Positions 38,171-50,938 of a DNA stretch of 64,000 nucleotides are shown one piece after another. The stretch spans positions 38,237-102,236 of the forward strand of contig VXCM01001435.1 of NCBI GenBank assembly GCA_014773175.1, in the 5' to 3' direction. Each line of letters starts with the position of its first letter. The first letter of the stretch is position 1. The DNA comes from Lucifuga dentata (taxonomy: Eukaryota; Chordata; Actinopteri; Ophidiiformes; Bythitidae). The translations under genes and the position numbers were made by a program. The notes beneath the pieces were generated by a model that had not been told where the DNA came from, made no database searches, and saw nothing but the letters and a program-made list of their open reading frames with translations.

Positions 38171-38332
38171 ATTAGGTGCCTTGCTCAAGGGCACCTTAGT
38201 GGTGATAATGAGGGAGGGGCAGGCACTGCTCATTCACCTGTCCAACCCTGATTTCTCCTGCCAGTTAAGGGATGGAACAGGTGACGCTTAGGTCACAAGC
38301 TTGCTTCTCTAACCTTTAGGCTACCACTGCCT
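38171..38332 (-). mobile_element. tRNA-derived SINE fragment
   Basis: On the minus strand the head starts near 38,332 with GGCAGTGGTAGCCTAAAGGT, where TAGCCTAAAGG fits a pol III box A, followed about 35 nt later by TGTTCCATCCC, a degraded box B. The body then runs to 38,171 through TGCCCTTGAGCAAGGCACC, a tail motif I associate with fish SINEs. It abuts the TIR element. Confidence 0.65.
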
Positions 38333-38508
38333 AAAGGCTAAAGCAGATCCTGTGACTTTGTCTTATACTGTATGAGTGTGTGTGAAATCATTCTTTTTGA
38401 TGCGTGCAGAGTATAATCCAATCAAGGACTGACTAAGCTACATGCAAAGCAGTCATGAAGTGCAACAGTAAATTATAATCTACTGCACATGATTTTTCAC
38501 TAAGACCC

Positions 38509-41500
38509 CTAAAGGAAGTTGAGTTTGTCTGACTTGAAGATGTCTGAGACAGATGTGTCAGAACTGAGAGGAGGAGCAGAGGGAAACTTGAGGCTGTCCA
38601 GCTCAAACTGATGCTCTGCAGGAGCTGAGGAGAGACTGTCAGAGCCAAAAGGCAGCACAGATGAAGCTGTTCCCTGAGGTGTGACCTGGAGAAAGACAGA
38701 CAACAACAAAGTAAATGTGTGTCTGTGTGATTAATAAAGACCACAGGGTACTTCAACAATAGAAAAATGGGCCAGTGAATACATCCTTAAGAGTTGTGTT
38801 CTTTCTATGCCACTTCATCCTGGAAGAGGGTGCAAGTCAAGGCAGAGGTGAAAGAGTCTTACAGATTGATGGAGAGCTGGAGAGAGACTCCACCCTCCCT
38901 TTTTTGGGGGTAGAGGGTCATTGGCCTTGGTGGAGGCATGCAATCTGAGTGCCTTCTTATTTATTCAGCAATAAAACAAAGACAAAGAAGATGGAAAAAT
39001 AAATAATATGTTTGTCCTCTACATCAAAGTAGAGAAGATGGAGAATCTTCTGTTAATTTGACAAATGTGGAGTTTTAACATGTTGCAAAAGTGGAGGTAG
39101 TGCATGCACCAAAACAAAAGTCAAGCTCTGCTCGTAGGCCCCTCATGGGTGGCACAACCATGATATTTGGACCAATTGTGGCCTGTGGACAGTAGCAGAA
39201 GTGGAAAACATAAAAGGCAAAGTGTGGGCAAAAACACAAAGAATACAAGAATACAGAAGCCTTAATTAGTGTAGAGCATTGCAAGATGTGTTTATGTGTT
39301 TTTACCCTGAAAGTTCATAGATTTGCACGGAGTTCTCCATGCATACCTGAGGTTGAGATGAGCTCATGTGGACGCCAGCTGGACTGTACGCCTGTAAGGT
39401 GGAAAAAGGCGAGTCATACTTGGGGGAAAAAAAGGATTACAGGATGAAACCAAGAAGTTCAATTATATTAAATACAAAATACTGCACTTACTGGTGGATC
39501 AGGAGGGCCAGATGTAGTTTCTGAGGAGCTGATGGGATGGCTGATGGGATTCACGGGATGGTAGGTGTAAGGTGGAACCTGTGATGAAGCCAAGTAACTT
39601 GTTCCTGCAGGTTGAGGCATATTCTGCAATTTGGCAGAAGAAGCTTTAAGTAGCTATTTAGCTTTGTGTGATGTTCATTTTTTTTGTTACAGAGTCCTGT
39701 GGGTCTGGTGGACCCACAGCATTATTGGGGTTTTAAAGCAATACAACAACACAACCATAGCAATTTAGCTCAATTACAAACAATATAGACAAAATATATG
39801 GTTAATGTTTGCCATTTACCTCTGCTAGAATACATTTATGATTAAAAGCCCTATTCATTTTTTTTGTAACAGAATGTGATTTTTGAAAAGAAGAAAAAAT
39901 TAGGTTATACTCAAGACATGGATGACATGGATGTGTCCCTTCCCCCAGTTTGGAGCTGGGGTGCAGTGTGAGAAAATACTGAATGCTTACCATGTTTTGA
40001 AGATATTACACAGGTTCCCGTAAGAATTTAAAAAAACCACACCAGGTGTAAGGTGCGAGAAAATGAAGGCTCTCTTTGTCTCACAATATAACAGTGTTGC
40101 AACATTTTCTGAGCGTGCCAAGTTTCCTGCACTACAGAGGTAAAGAGAGTGTGGGAGCAGGCAGGTAGTTCTACCTGGGCCAAGTGTGTGTATTGAGAGG
40201 TGATGAGATTTGGCTTGGGACATTTAGCAATCACACAAAATCATATAAAATGGTGGACAGGGGCGTGTTCAAGCTATGAATGCATGTTGCAAATCTATAG
40301 GAGCAATCATACATACACACACACACAGCAGGCCAAGGTAGGAGGAAGACAGTATGAAGGTAAACAGGCTCATTTTTACCACGTTAACATGCTTTCACCT
40401 ACAATTTCCACACTTGTATCAGCCCTGCACACCTCATATGTAATGTAAATGTGTGTGTGTGTGTTTCAGGGTTATAAGCATGCCCTCGTCTCTATCCTTC
40501 TGAAGTAAACAAAAGCAATATAATATTTAAACATATTTTTGCATGCTTGACTTGTACAATCTGGCTCTAAGAAAGCCTCTTTCTGGCATACTTACATGGT
40601 AATACACAGGTAATGCAGTTTGATGTTCAGATTGAGGAACAGCGTTGTCTCTTTTAGAAGAGCTTTTTGTACAGCAGCGCTTCCTCACACACCAGCAGCA
40701 GAAAATCAGCCCGATAAAACCGACAGTCCCACACACAGTCAATATAATGGGAGCATAATACAAATTTGGAGGTTCTTCTACAGAAGAGCACAGAGACACA
40801 AGGGACAGGAGGGATTATGTTCATTTGAAACATCAGTAATAAGTTTTGCATTTTTTTCTGCTGTAAGAAAAAACACATGCTGTTACTCACCATGTACTTT
40901 TAACTGCAGAACAAGCCCCAGGTTGCCATTCTGGTCTGTGATCTCGAAGCGGCCAGAGTCACGTTTTTCTAGGTTTTCAATTTTGATCCCCAGCGTGGGC
41001 ACAGTAGATTTCAGCTCTTTAATTCTCCCTGAAAATTGCTGGTCTGACATATAATGGTCAGCGTGCACCAGAACACCTGATTTCATCAACACCATGGGTT
41101 TCATGTCCAAATATGGGCGAAAGGTCACAGTGCACATGTCGGGCTCCAGAGCAAAAGAGATGATGAGATCCTCTTTTACCTTTTTCTCAACATATTCAGT
41201 GTACGCTGTGTATGAGGAAGAGAAGATTGTGTCAGAACTTTTATCACAACAGTTTAACATGTGCTGCTAAATTATTGTCATCACCTTCTACTGTAAGCCT
41301 CCACCTTCTAAGCAGCACGTTGTCTTTTCCCCTGAAGTTGTAGTAGCCGTTGTCTGCTTGAGTCAGCTTCTTCATCTCCCAAACATTCTGCCACACTTCC
41401 CCCCTGCCACCCCTGTGAGTCTGAGAGTCAGTGAGATTCCAAAGAACTGTTGTCTCGTCTTTACTTCTAGGAGTGAATTCTAAGAACTGTGTGCCATCAG

Positions 41501-42836
41501 GAACCTTGCAGGTGTACAGCGCCCCGTATTTCCTCGATTCCTCTTCAGAACAATCTAAAAAAAAAAAAAAAAAAAANAAAAAAAAAAAAAAAAAAACATA
41601 TAGAAAAAACAGGATAGGCTGATTTTTTGAAAGAATACAATGTATGACAAAAATGATTTGCTGATTGATTTTGATGTAACAGTGCCTTTAAATATGCTGT
41701 GCAGCATTCTCACCCACAACTTTCAGTCTGATGATGTCGTGTGTGAAACCGGTAGACAGCCATGTTATTGCAAAAGTTCCTTCATCTCTTTCTGTCAAAT
41801 CTGGCACAGAAATTGACTTTTTGATCACCTTGTAGCGTGGATCCATTATCTTATTTTGGCAACAAGACAAATGCATTCAGTCAGGAACATCCACCATCCA
41901 CCATAACCAAATTGTACTTTATATGGAAGCCACATCAATGAGATATTATTAACTTAAGTACCAGAAGACACTCACCCGCGTATTATTCATCACTATTTTT
42001 TTTTCACCACCCTTACTTGGAGTGAAGGTCAGCACTCCAGAGAAAGTATCCGTTTCATGCTGAGATGGCAAGGTGTAAGTAGCACCATAACACACTTTAT
42101 CAGCAGCATATTCCGGTATTGAAAAACCTTTAACTAAAAAAAAAACAAACAAAAACCAAAATAAAACAATGCAAGCAATGAAGAGACAGCAGTGGAAAAT
42201 GTAAAGTCTGGTACTATATGAAATCTGACAAAAATTGACAGATTTGTAAATGCATTTGTGAACAAACGTAACTGTAAATGTATAAAATAATTTTTGCACG
42301 TCCACTTGTGTAAACAAAATAGTGAATTTTAAGAGCTCAATACTGAAAGATCAGGTCATATGAATCCCTTCGAATGTGCCACAAAATTCTTTTAGATGTG
42401 CCACAAAACCGACTTTATCAGTGCTTTAGCAGCAATCATTATCATAACAAAACATAACAAATGACAAACTGATCAATTTGCACTTAATGTGAGTCTACAT
42501 GCTACATTATTTTTTGCTTCAAAACCAATATTGTCACTAAGGTTAATTTGAATCCTAAAGCTTTTTAGTTACATTTTGCTTGATTTAATGATTGTTGCAT
42601 AAATTTGTAGCAAACGGTGCACTTTTAATCTAAGTAACAGACTTTAACTGCAACTGGCAGTTTCAACTACACAGACTATAACCAGTGTGAAGTAATTATA
42701 TCCAAGTAACAGGAATAAAAAATTAAAATATTATGAAGCTCTGATAATAATTTGTTTTCTATGTGAGCAGCCGGACATGAGCGACGTCATACTCACCAGT
42801 AGAGAAACAGATGACAGCGAGGAGCAGCGGTATCAT
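38509..42836 (-). CDS. Receptor copy A: type I membrane protein, three Ig-like domains
   Basis: Nine coding exons on the minus strand: 42836-42797 (signal peptide MIPLLLAVICFST), 42133-41976 and 41849-41714 (domain 1), 41554-41285 (domain 2), 41205-40891 (domain 3), 40777-40596 (stalk, TM, juxtamembrane), 39623-39492 and 39391-39347 (tail), and 38685-38509 (tail and stop). All join in phase to 484 residues. The domains look like V/I-type Ig folds by their F-strand motifs (ERDEGTFAI, QADNGYYNF, KRDSGRFEI), but each lacks the usual F-strand Cys, so the normal Ig disulfide cannot form. N-glycosylation sites: NNT and NLT. The TM is followed by FCCWCVRKRCC. The tail has many Tyr, including YHNM at an exon junction (fits both YxN and YxxM). 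I do not recognise the family. A fish-specific immune-type surface receptor or adhesion protein is an inference. Confidence 0.8.
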
Positions 42837-42962
42837 GTCCTACAGAGAAAGACGTAAATACCGTGTTATTACCTTAAAAAGACCTACAACAATTGTAGTG
42901 GATAAAATATTTATAAGCTTTAAACAAAGAATAAACAGTTACACAAACGGTTTAGTACTTAC

Positions 42963-43037
42963 TTCAGGTTTATATTCTGGTTACACCCTGTTTTCATGCG
43001 CACTGAAAAATACAGACAGTGACTCAGTGGGCGGGGC
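42963..43037 (-). promoter_or_regulatory. Copy A 5' UTR exon and GC box
   Basis: On the minus strand a non-coding exon ends at a GTAAGT donor (exon edge 42963). Upstream at 43029-43037 is GGGCGGGGC, an Sp1-type GC box. Copy B keeps the same arrangement (donor edge 55319, GC box 55384-55392), which supports a real promoter. Confidence 0.5.
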
Positions 43038-43192
43038 TTCTTTCCTGTGTAAAATGACAAAAAATACACGAAAAAAAACATATAAACTAAGTAAAAAAAA
43101 TATATACAAATCACGCACACACACACACACAGATACACACACACACAACACGTACAAACTATGTACACCAGTTTTTTTCCCACATATTTAAA

Positions 43193-43748
43193 TTAAAGGA
43201 CTTTACTGGTGATTTTAATGTTTCAGCCCACTAAATACAACTCGTCCCATATGTTACTTTACTGCCAATAATTTTTCAAAACATCCTGCTGGAGCAGTAA
43301 GTCTTAGTTTTATTTTTCGTACCTTCCAGGTAGCCCTTTGTTTCAGTTCATTCTGGAATAAGAAACAACTTGTAGGGACTTGGAGCATGCTGAGCTAAGT
43401 CATCCATCAAACAAAACGTTTATTAAATTTTTTGTCAAAGTAATTCTATTTAACTGGTCCAACACACAAATGGAACACATGGAAGAAAATGTCTCCAACA
43501 GGTACAGTCTGAGGAGAATATTACGTTTATCAATAAATTAAAATGGCCACAGATTTGTTGCACAAGTGTTAGCAGGTGAAACATTGAATTTTATGGTGAG
43601 TGTATCACCTGAACATTTGATTTTGAAAAATTAGGGGATTTGGCAAAATAACATGAAAACCAAAATACGATTTTATGTTTTAGAAAACGTTGGCAGTAAT
43701 GTATACACATGTCTGCAGATAGTATTTATTGGGGTATGGTCCCTTAAA
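43193..43748. mobile_element. TTAA-type MITE upstream of receptor copy A
   Basis: Starts TTAAAGGACTTTACTGGTGA and ends at GGTATGGTCCCTTAA, with the inner arms TTACTGCCAATAATTTTTCA and AAAACGTTGGCAGTAATG in inverted order. TTAA is present on both sides. The interior matches the 11.4 kb copy. No ORF. Confidence 0.75.
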
Positions 43749-44479
43749 ATCACTTGTAGTAATAACTTGCTGTAGTAATTTTTCTTGTGAAGACAAACTT
43801 TATTATTTATGTCTGGTTGTGTCGCATTCTTCTAAGATTATTATAAATTATTGAAAATGCTTTTGTAAAGGCAGTCTCAGTCTACTCTTGTTTTTGCCAT
43901 TTTATATAGTAATATACACTGTTTTTGACTTAATAAATAATTTAAGTAGTAGCATTAGTAACTTTATTTCAAACACATAAAAGAAAGACATACAAACCAG
44001 AAAAAACATATAAGACGAGTAAAAAAAAAACAACACAAATATTCACAACAAACAACTATACTTATACCAATGTTTTCTCAGCTTGGACTGCATTCGTACA
44101 GAACTGAGCTTTGCATTAACCAAAAACATAAATTTCATTCACAGATTCGTTGGAATGACAAATAAATCTATGCATTGCATTTCTCAAAATAGCTTGAAAG
44201 GTATTCATTGACAAACATCTCACTACACCATGTAAATTTTTTGAGCAGAATTTGCACGGCATCATATAGGCAACTTGAAGCCTACATATACTTGCATTTT
44301 TATAGTTTACCCACAAGGTGGGAGATAGAGTGGGGTACAATATGCCCTAAGAGCCACTTTAACCTCCTATGTACACATATTAAATTTTTATATTAGCATG
44401 TTGGCCTGAGCATAATGCGACACTGCCTAAGAATATCATCATCAGACATTTCCTGTTATGTAGTGCCCAAAATATTTTG
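43749..44479. other. Spacer, probably LINE 3' flank
   Basis: AT-rich with no gene seen. It lies just 3' of the minus-strand LINE RT region and may contain its 3' end. Confidence 0.35.
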
Positions 44480-46655
44480 TTTTATTTCAGGTGATGCAAT
44501 TGTCCAGATAATTTAAAATCAGGAAATAGTTGATCTTTATCTTCCTTGGTTCTACTTTTCATTAGAAAACTTTTGCTAGCATTACATTTAATATCATATG
44601 TAATTCCATAATCAGAGCATATGGTCAAAAGCTGTTGAAAAGCAGCGCTACTAGGACTAAAAACCACCAGATCATCTGTATACATGAGATAGTTTGCCAG
44701 TATGCCACCAACCAAACACCCTGTTTTACAGGCTTTCAGCTGCATGGAAATTGTTCATGTGCAGGTTAAAGAGGGCTGGAGACAAAAGCCCACCTTGCCT
44801 CACCCCATTTCCTACATTAGGTGGAGAGACACAGTTCCCCCATTGCACCTGCATAGACTGGTTAACTTACCAATATGCAAAGGAAGTTTGACCTCTAGAT
44901 ATAAATAAGTTGACAATTTCTTTTATAGCATAAATACACAGTTCTGTACCATGTTTGGCTTTAAATCCAATTATATGTCTGTAGAGACTATAAATTCCTC
45001 TAAAGTCTCCAACAAAATTCTTTCCAAAACATTTGATTAAATGCTGGCTAACACAATTGACCTGTAATTATCAAGGCTACCAATCTTGCCAGCTTTGTCC
45101 TTTATGACAGGGGCTAGAACGACAGGCAACATTGAATCTGGTTGTACACCATGAATAATAACGCTAGTGAAACAGCAAGAAGAGGAGCTATCCTTGGGCT
45201 TGTATATTTGAGATGTTCTGCAGTGACATGATCTGCTCCATATGCCTTATTATCAGTCAGCTTACTTACAATTTGGTAAACATCCTATGTAGTAATTCCT
45301 TTTATGTCACTATCAACAATTTTATCCACTTCATATCACTTTTTATACAATTGAATAAAGGAGAAAAATGCTCCCTCCACATTTCAGCAATATTGTCTGC
45401 ACCAATAACACCATCTATAGTGCAAGGCAGCAGAATATTATCATTGTTAAGCTCTCACCTCCTTCCAGAAGTCAACAACTTTGCAACCAAGCATCTTCTC
45501 AGATATCAACTGTACTCTCATAGTTTGTTCATTTTTGCAGACAAACCGAACTGAATTTGTATCTTGCATTAGCAATATTTTTATACTCCAAGACTTGTCT
45601 CTGTCTTGGCTTACCCGCTAAATCCCAAGCCTTAAAAGCTTTTTGGGCTTCAGTGTGATATGCAGCTACATACTTGTTCCAACCAGACCTGATTTTGGCT
45701 GCCTCACATCTGTCCTTGTTCAGTGACTTGCTAGTCTCACACAAGGCTCCAATTATACTGTCATAAAAATCACAAATTTCCTTGCAATGTGTATTTTCAT
45801 TACAGTTAGAATTATTATACCTAATTACTTTGGTAAATATAATTTAATAACTTATCTGTATGCCCACAGTATAATCAAATATCTTCCTTAGTGAGGTTTG
45901 CCCAATCTATTTACCCAAAAAGGCACTTTTAACACTGCTAGATAGTTCAGGAATATTATCAGCATTAATGGTCATAGTAAATGGTGTATGATTGATCAGT
46001 CATAGTTGTCCCATACAACATGCTCATAAACCCCTGTGAAGCATGTGCATCAGCAGTGCTGATACAATGGTCTAGCCTTGATATTTTATGCCAGGCTTCA
46101 CTGATATACGTATAACTATAGGTGGGCAAAAACAATTGACTGGATATTATAAAATGGTTATCCTGACAAAATTGAACCATATGATTAGCAAATAGATTAA
46201 AAAAAAATCAAATTCGCAAGTTTGAAAAAAAAATCCTACATTGTAGGGAATTTTAAGGGATTTTTCTCACAAAGTTGGGTTTAGGAGTTTTCGCCATCAG
46301 AGGTCGGCATTCATATCCCCAATGATATAAACACTTGAGGTAACATTATTTTGACGAAAGTAATTTATAAAGGCATATTCCCCATTCTGTTGACACTCAT
46401 AAGGTGTATAGACATTCGGGAGAATTAATTCCCTGTTATTATTTTTGAAGTGTATGGCAATACGCCAGTCATCACCAAGCCTGATGACATTTAGTAGTGA
46501 GTCAAGCTTCTTGTGCCATAGGATAGCCACGCCCCCTGCTATTCACCCTCTCACTATTCCCATAGAAAGATCAGTTGTAGACTCACCAGCCCCATGGAAG
46601 TCATCATTGAAGGAGGTTTCTTGCAGTCACAGTTCTCCATCAAGTTGTTAACAAC
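44480..46655 (-). mobile_element. Decayed non-LTR retrotransposon (LINE)
   Basis: On the minus strand the parts appear in LINE order. First an endonuclease region (46530-46297, with VYTPYE and IIGDMNADL), continuing after an insertion near 46,190-45,970 (YTYISEAWHKISRLDHCIS). Then a linker (45744-45529, WNKYVAAYHTEAQKAFKAWDL). Then the reverse transcriptase, from GADHVTAEHLKY near 45,235 to the catalytic motif YTDDLVVFSP near 44,680. Frameshifts and stops are frequent, so it is dead. It resembles L1/Tx1-like fish LINEs, but I do not fix the clade. Confidence 0.85.
46192..46295. repeat. Short repeat shared with the B/C block edges
   Basis: A segment of about 100 bp containing AAATTCGCAAGTTTGAAAAA and GGAATTTTAAGGGATTTTT interrupts the LINE endonuclease. 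Related copies lie at about 47,581-47,640 and 57,431-57,550, at the proximal edges of the two duplicated receptor blocks. Confidence 0.65.
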
Positions 46656-47568
46656 TGTTATATTTTCGCATAACAGTGAAAATGTGTTTTTTTAAATACT
46701 AAATTATTCATGGTTGCAATTTTTTCATTATTCTTATGGAACACATGCAGTTTAATACAAGGATGGAAATTTTACTCCCCAACCAATGTAAAGGTTATTT
46801 TGTAATGTGTTTTAGATGTACATCATTCATTTTTGTTTGAGATGCCTTATTTTCTTCCACTGTAGACCTATTATTCCAATCTCTTGCATTCATGTGTGTA
46901 ACCTTTTACTAATTTACACCAGTGTGCAAATGTTTTTAATAGAAATTGACACTTTTGTTCACCAAGGTGATATATTTAATTGACATATAGCAAGACATCA
47001 ATACTGTTGCAAATGGCATTCCTGCTGGAAATGACTGATTAAGTATTCACAGAAATCTGCGAAGCCCCATTTTCAGCAGCCAATGCTCTAATGTCCTAAT
47101 GATAAAAATTATTTTAGCTCATCCTTAATCCTGTTTAAATGATATTAGAGGCTGTTAACAGAGGTGGACTGCGCATTGATTCTGGCGTGGAGACCAATGC
47201 TAGCCCTAAAATAATTCCAGAGGAATTAACACAGAGTGGGTTATCAGTTCTGCTCAACTGGAAAGATACATTTGTATAATTGAGAGCATGTTTTCATATA
47301 TGTCAACAGAGGCACTTTTGTAATTGTATTGCCACAACTGAAACCCGGTATGAAGTTTACATTGAGCTTATTGCATTTACGGTAATTCTGTGTGTGGGGG
47401 AGGTATGTGTGTGTGTGGAGGTGTGTCACTGGGATTGGCGGAAATGGTGATTCTATATGCATGAAACTAATCTCAGTAACCGGATATACAGTATATTCTC
47501 TTGGACTACTCAGAAATCAGAAATAGTATTGCAATACTATTATCAGGTAATTACAAAATTACCTGATA
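46656..47568. other. Spacer with a Tc1-end fragment
   Basis: About 46,913-47,175 is a left-end fragment of the Tc1-like family seen at 8.4 and 13.1 kb (GTTTTTAATAGAAATTGACA; TTCACCAAGGTGATA). The rest shows no gene or other recognised element. Confidence 0.5.
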
Positions 47569-48692
47569 ATAGATAGATTAGAAAAAAATCAAATTTGCAA
47601 GTTTGAAAAAAAAATCCTACATGGTAAGGAGTTTTCACTTTTATTTTACTCGTTTACAAAGATATCACAAATATATGTGCACATATTCAAACAATATATC
47701 TACAGTAGTTCTAAAACATACATGATTCATACAGATGTGGCAAACTTGGATAATTTGTATTGAAAGGGCAACAATAAACATCATGTTGAATCCCCCTTTA
47801 AGATTTGATAGTAACCAGTGGCAAGCTGCATATATTTATGGGTCTGTAACTTCTGCTTAGTTGGGTTTTCTCTGTGAAGACGTTGCTACGGTTAGAAGGA
47901 ATTTGTTGCCTGGCTATGAGCTTTTGGGTTTGTGGTGACTTGTTAGTTGGGTTATATTGAATTATAAGATAGTGATCTTCGAGCTACAAAGATCAGCTAT
48001 CTTAAACAAAAAGAAACAAATGGTATCATAAACTGTCATCTGTATGAGACAAAATCAGGGAGGTCATAGAAGAGTCACATCTTTGTGCGTACTACTGACA
48101 TATATTTAAACCATATTTCTGATATCACCTTTTAACATTAATGACCCTCTAAGAGCTGCATGAGAGCTAATGGAATGAACTCCAACGTTAGAAGATCTAC
48201 AGATGTACACTTTATATGGATAGAACGAGCGTGAAAAGACATGTTTACAAACATAAAACATATGAAAAACACCATGCATCATTTCACAGACTGTAACAAT
48301 AAAATTCACACCATAATATATGTAGCTACACACACAATAGATGTTTGAAACAGCCAAATAAATTTTTATATAGTGTATAAGTCTTGGTGAAAGTGGTTTT
48401 AATTGAAGTGTTTTTACCTACATCACGTCACGTGACACTATCACATTGGTCTGCCAGATTGGTAGCTTCAAACTATAGCTTATGAGCTAGTTTATGAGAA
48501 ACTGAATCCTAAGTGCCTCCATTTCAGCAAAATACTAATTAATAGCTGCCATGTATATTTTGCAGCTAAAGATAATGCCTGTATAGTCATTGTAGAAAAA
48601 GATTATCTTGGAAGCTGTTATCAATCCTGCAGAAAGTTCTGAGTTCCAAAAAAAAGTCATGATTAAATTTTATACAGTAACTGTTTCTCCAC

Positions 48693-48736
48693 CACATCTG
48701 ATCGCTGGACGAGTTAATGTCCAGCGATCAGATGTG
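48693..48736. repeat. 18-bp inverted repeat, potential cruciform
   Basis: Arms 48693-48710 and 48719-48736 are exact reverse complements (CACATCTGATCGCTGGAC and its complement) with an 8-base spacer. The paralogous site in unit C near 58,705-58,740 has lost part of it, keeping 11-bp arms. Confidence 0.8.
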
Positions 48737-48826
48737 CACCACGTCGGTACATGGTGCTCTAGCTTGGTTCTGGCCACTGCATTTGTGGTAGCTAACATTA
48801 GCATTAACACTTAAACTGACAGCATT

Positions 48827-48953
48827 ACTGATGATATTAATGCAACAGATTTGAACAACTGAATGTTACTACAGTGCTTTGGTCACAAANACTGATGATA
48901 TTAATGCAACAGATTTGAACAACTGAATGTTACTACAGTGCTTTGGTCACAAA
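48827..48953. other. 63-bp duplication around an N (assembly join)
   Basis: Bases 48827-48889 equal 48891-48953, with an N at 48890. The same 63 bp and the same N occur at the paralogous place in unit C (58826-58952). Confidence 0.85.
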
Positions 48954-49056
48954 GTGCAAGTGGTCATCAGAAAGGCACTGCTTTACCAGTTATGCTGAGA
49001 TACAAGGTTATGTAGATCTGCACAGGCCATTGGCATGCTGGGCCTCTGTACTAATG

Positions 49057-49079
49057 TGTGTGTGTGTGTGTGTGTGTGT
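49057..49079. repeat. (TG)n microsatellite
   Basis: About 11 TG units. In the paralogous place in unit C (about 59,056-59,067) the run is much shorter, an easily typed difference between the two blocks. Confidence 0.85.
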
Positions 49080-50938
49080 CAGTGCTGCCATATTCTCCAA
49101 GGAGAATGACTACAGGTCCAATACACCAATCAACCTCATCACAAGAAGAGCCTTACCACCTCTATCCAACAGTTCAATAAAGTCACATGTTCAGTTTCAG
49201 TTAATCCCTTTTCCCTCGTCTGACATTTTAGATACTTAGGGCAGGATTCCATAAAAAAAAACAAAAAAAAACACCTTAACTACACAAACCATGTTACACT
49301 AAATAGAAGCTTTGGTAATTGAAGCTTATTCATAAACACACGTTGTTGTAAGGTGTGTCAATGATAAAAGCCAATGAAGACTGGTATGTTAATCAGCAGC
49401 TTCATATTTAACAGCCACGCTTTATACTGCTTCCTCTGCTGTAAAAGCGAAATTGACATGTTAAATCTGCAATGGAATCCTAAATTCTCTGCTTGAAAGG
49501 TCCAGATTTTAAGAGAGATATTATCTCCACATTGGCACATGGGAGGAGTGTGTGATATGTGAATGAGAGACACACAAACTCAGTGCAGCAGATTGGGTTT
49601 GAGGAAGAGGTTCAGTGCCACAAGAATGTGTGTGAGAATGAGTCAAAACTTGCCACATAAATATAATGACTACTGGTAAATTTTCAAACACCTGAGGCTT
49701 AAATATCAAATTTAGCGATCACTAGCACACGGTATGGGAAGCAAATAGAGTTTAAAATGTGAGATTTCACACCACTAAAATTTACCACCAGAGTGAAACA
49801 GATCTTAATTTTTGTGTGATAGTGTGTTTTATGAATTGCTTCCCTGAAATGTAAATAAGAAGACAAATGGTAAAACATGCTGCTAGCGGGTGGTTATGAA
49901 TGAGGGAACATGGCTGCGTGATATTTACCTTATCAACACATTAAGTCTGGCACTGTGTTTTATGAATTCCACGCTTAGTTCTGAATCATTCCTGTAATTT
50001 ATATGAATATAACTAGCAATACACAGAGGAATTGGCACTGGCCTATCAATTTGGCGTATAATGAACCATCACGATTACTGACGTCATGTGCAAAATTCTG
50101 AGGTATAAAATGTTACGGTTGCTCCCCTTTAGTGTATATGGCAGCATCATGGCTTTTAAATTCAAAAATATAAGGCAAAGTTGCTACTCTCAAGACCAAC
50201 TGAATCTTCACCTCTAACCCAAGTCTGTTTGCTCAAATTTCCTATACCGACTAATTTTCACACATGCTCTGTTCTAACACGGCATATCTCTGGCCCATGA
50301 CCTCCCTGGGAAAGGCAAAAAGGCTATTTACTATGTATATATTTTAAATTTAGCCAAACTTTAAGTCATATATCTCAAAATCAACATTAGTCAGACACAC
50401 TCAGACACTTTAAACCAAAACACTGCTGGTAATTAAATAAGTGCAGCATTCTCTCTTACCTGAGAAAGTGGAGAAAGAAATTCAGAAATTAAATTCTAAT
50501 CCTAAAAAATTCATTAAATCGCAGTCAGAATAGATTAAACTGGTTCATGTTTCAGTTAATCTCACAACACAAGAACCTGTGTTGATTTATCAGCACCGTA
50601 TGTAAGGCTGAGTAAGATTAAAAAACTCTTAACTCAGAAAAATGACCTAATTATACCAGTATTATACCAGTATAACACAATTTCTGTTTAAAATTTCAAA
50701 GAAATATGACACACTCACTTTCTTAAAACACACTTTGAAAGAGTGAGATAAATTGATCTTATTGGCTTGTTTCTTCCAGTCTACATGATCCTTTGTCTTA
50801 TGTGAGTGCCTGTGAAATTGTTGTTTTTGATGCGTGCAGAGCATAATCCAATCAAGGACTGACTAAGCTACATGCAAAGCAGACACGAAGTGCAACAGTG
50901 AATTATAATCTATTGCACATGACTTTTCACTATGGCCC

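Larger units (their letters stand above)
47569..50938. repeat. Segmental duplication, unit B downstream flank
   Basis: About 3.4 kb of non-coding DNA that matches 57,431-60,905 almost base for base over long stretches, with small indels. It extends the homology of receptor copies B and C downstream of their last exons. Copy A shares only the last 100-150 bp of it (before 38,509). No ORF in it is convincing. Confidence 0.85.

Noticed and set aside
38260..38332. A tRNA gene on the minus strand
   Set aside because: Box A and box B are recognisable but degraded, no cloverleaf could be drawn, and the sequence continues as a SINE body.
42959..43183. Minus-strand ORF rich in Val/Cys (VCVCVYLCVCVCV)
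   Set aside because: Translation of a CA/GT simple repeat upstream of receptor copy A.
44482..44745. A host gene with a YTDD motif
   Set aside because: The surrounding minus-strand pieces fall in LINE order (endonuclease, linker, RT), so this is retrotransposon sequence.
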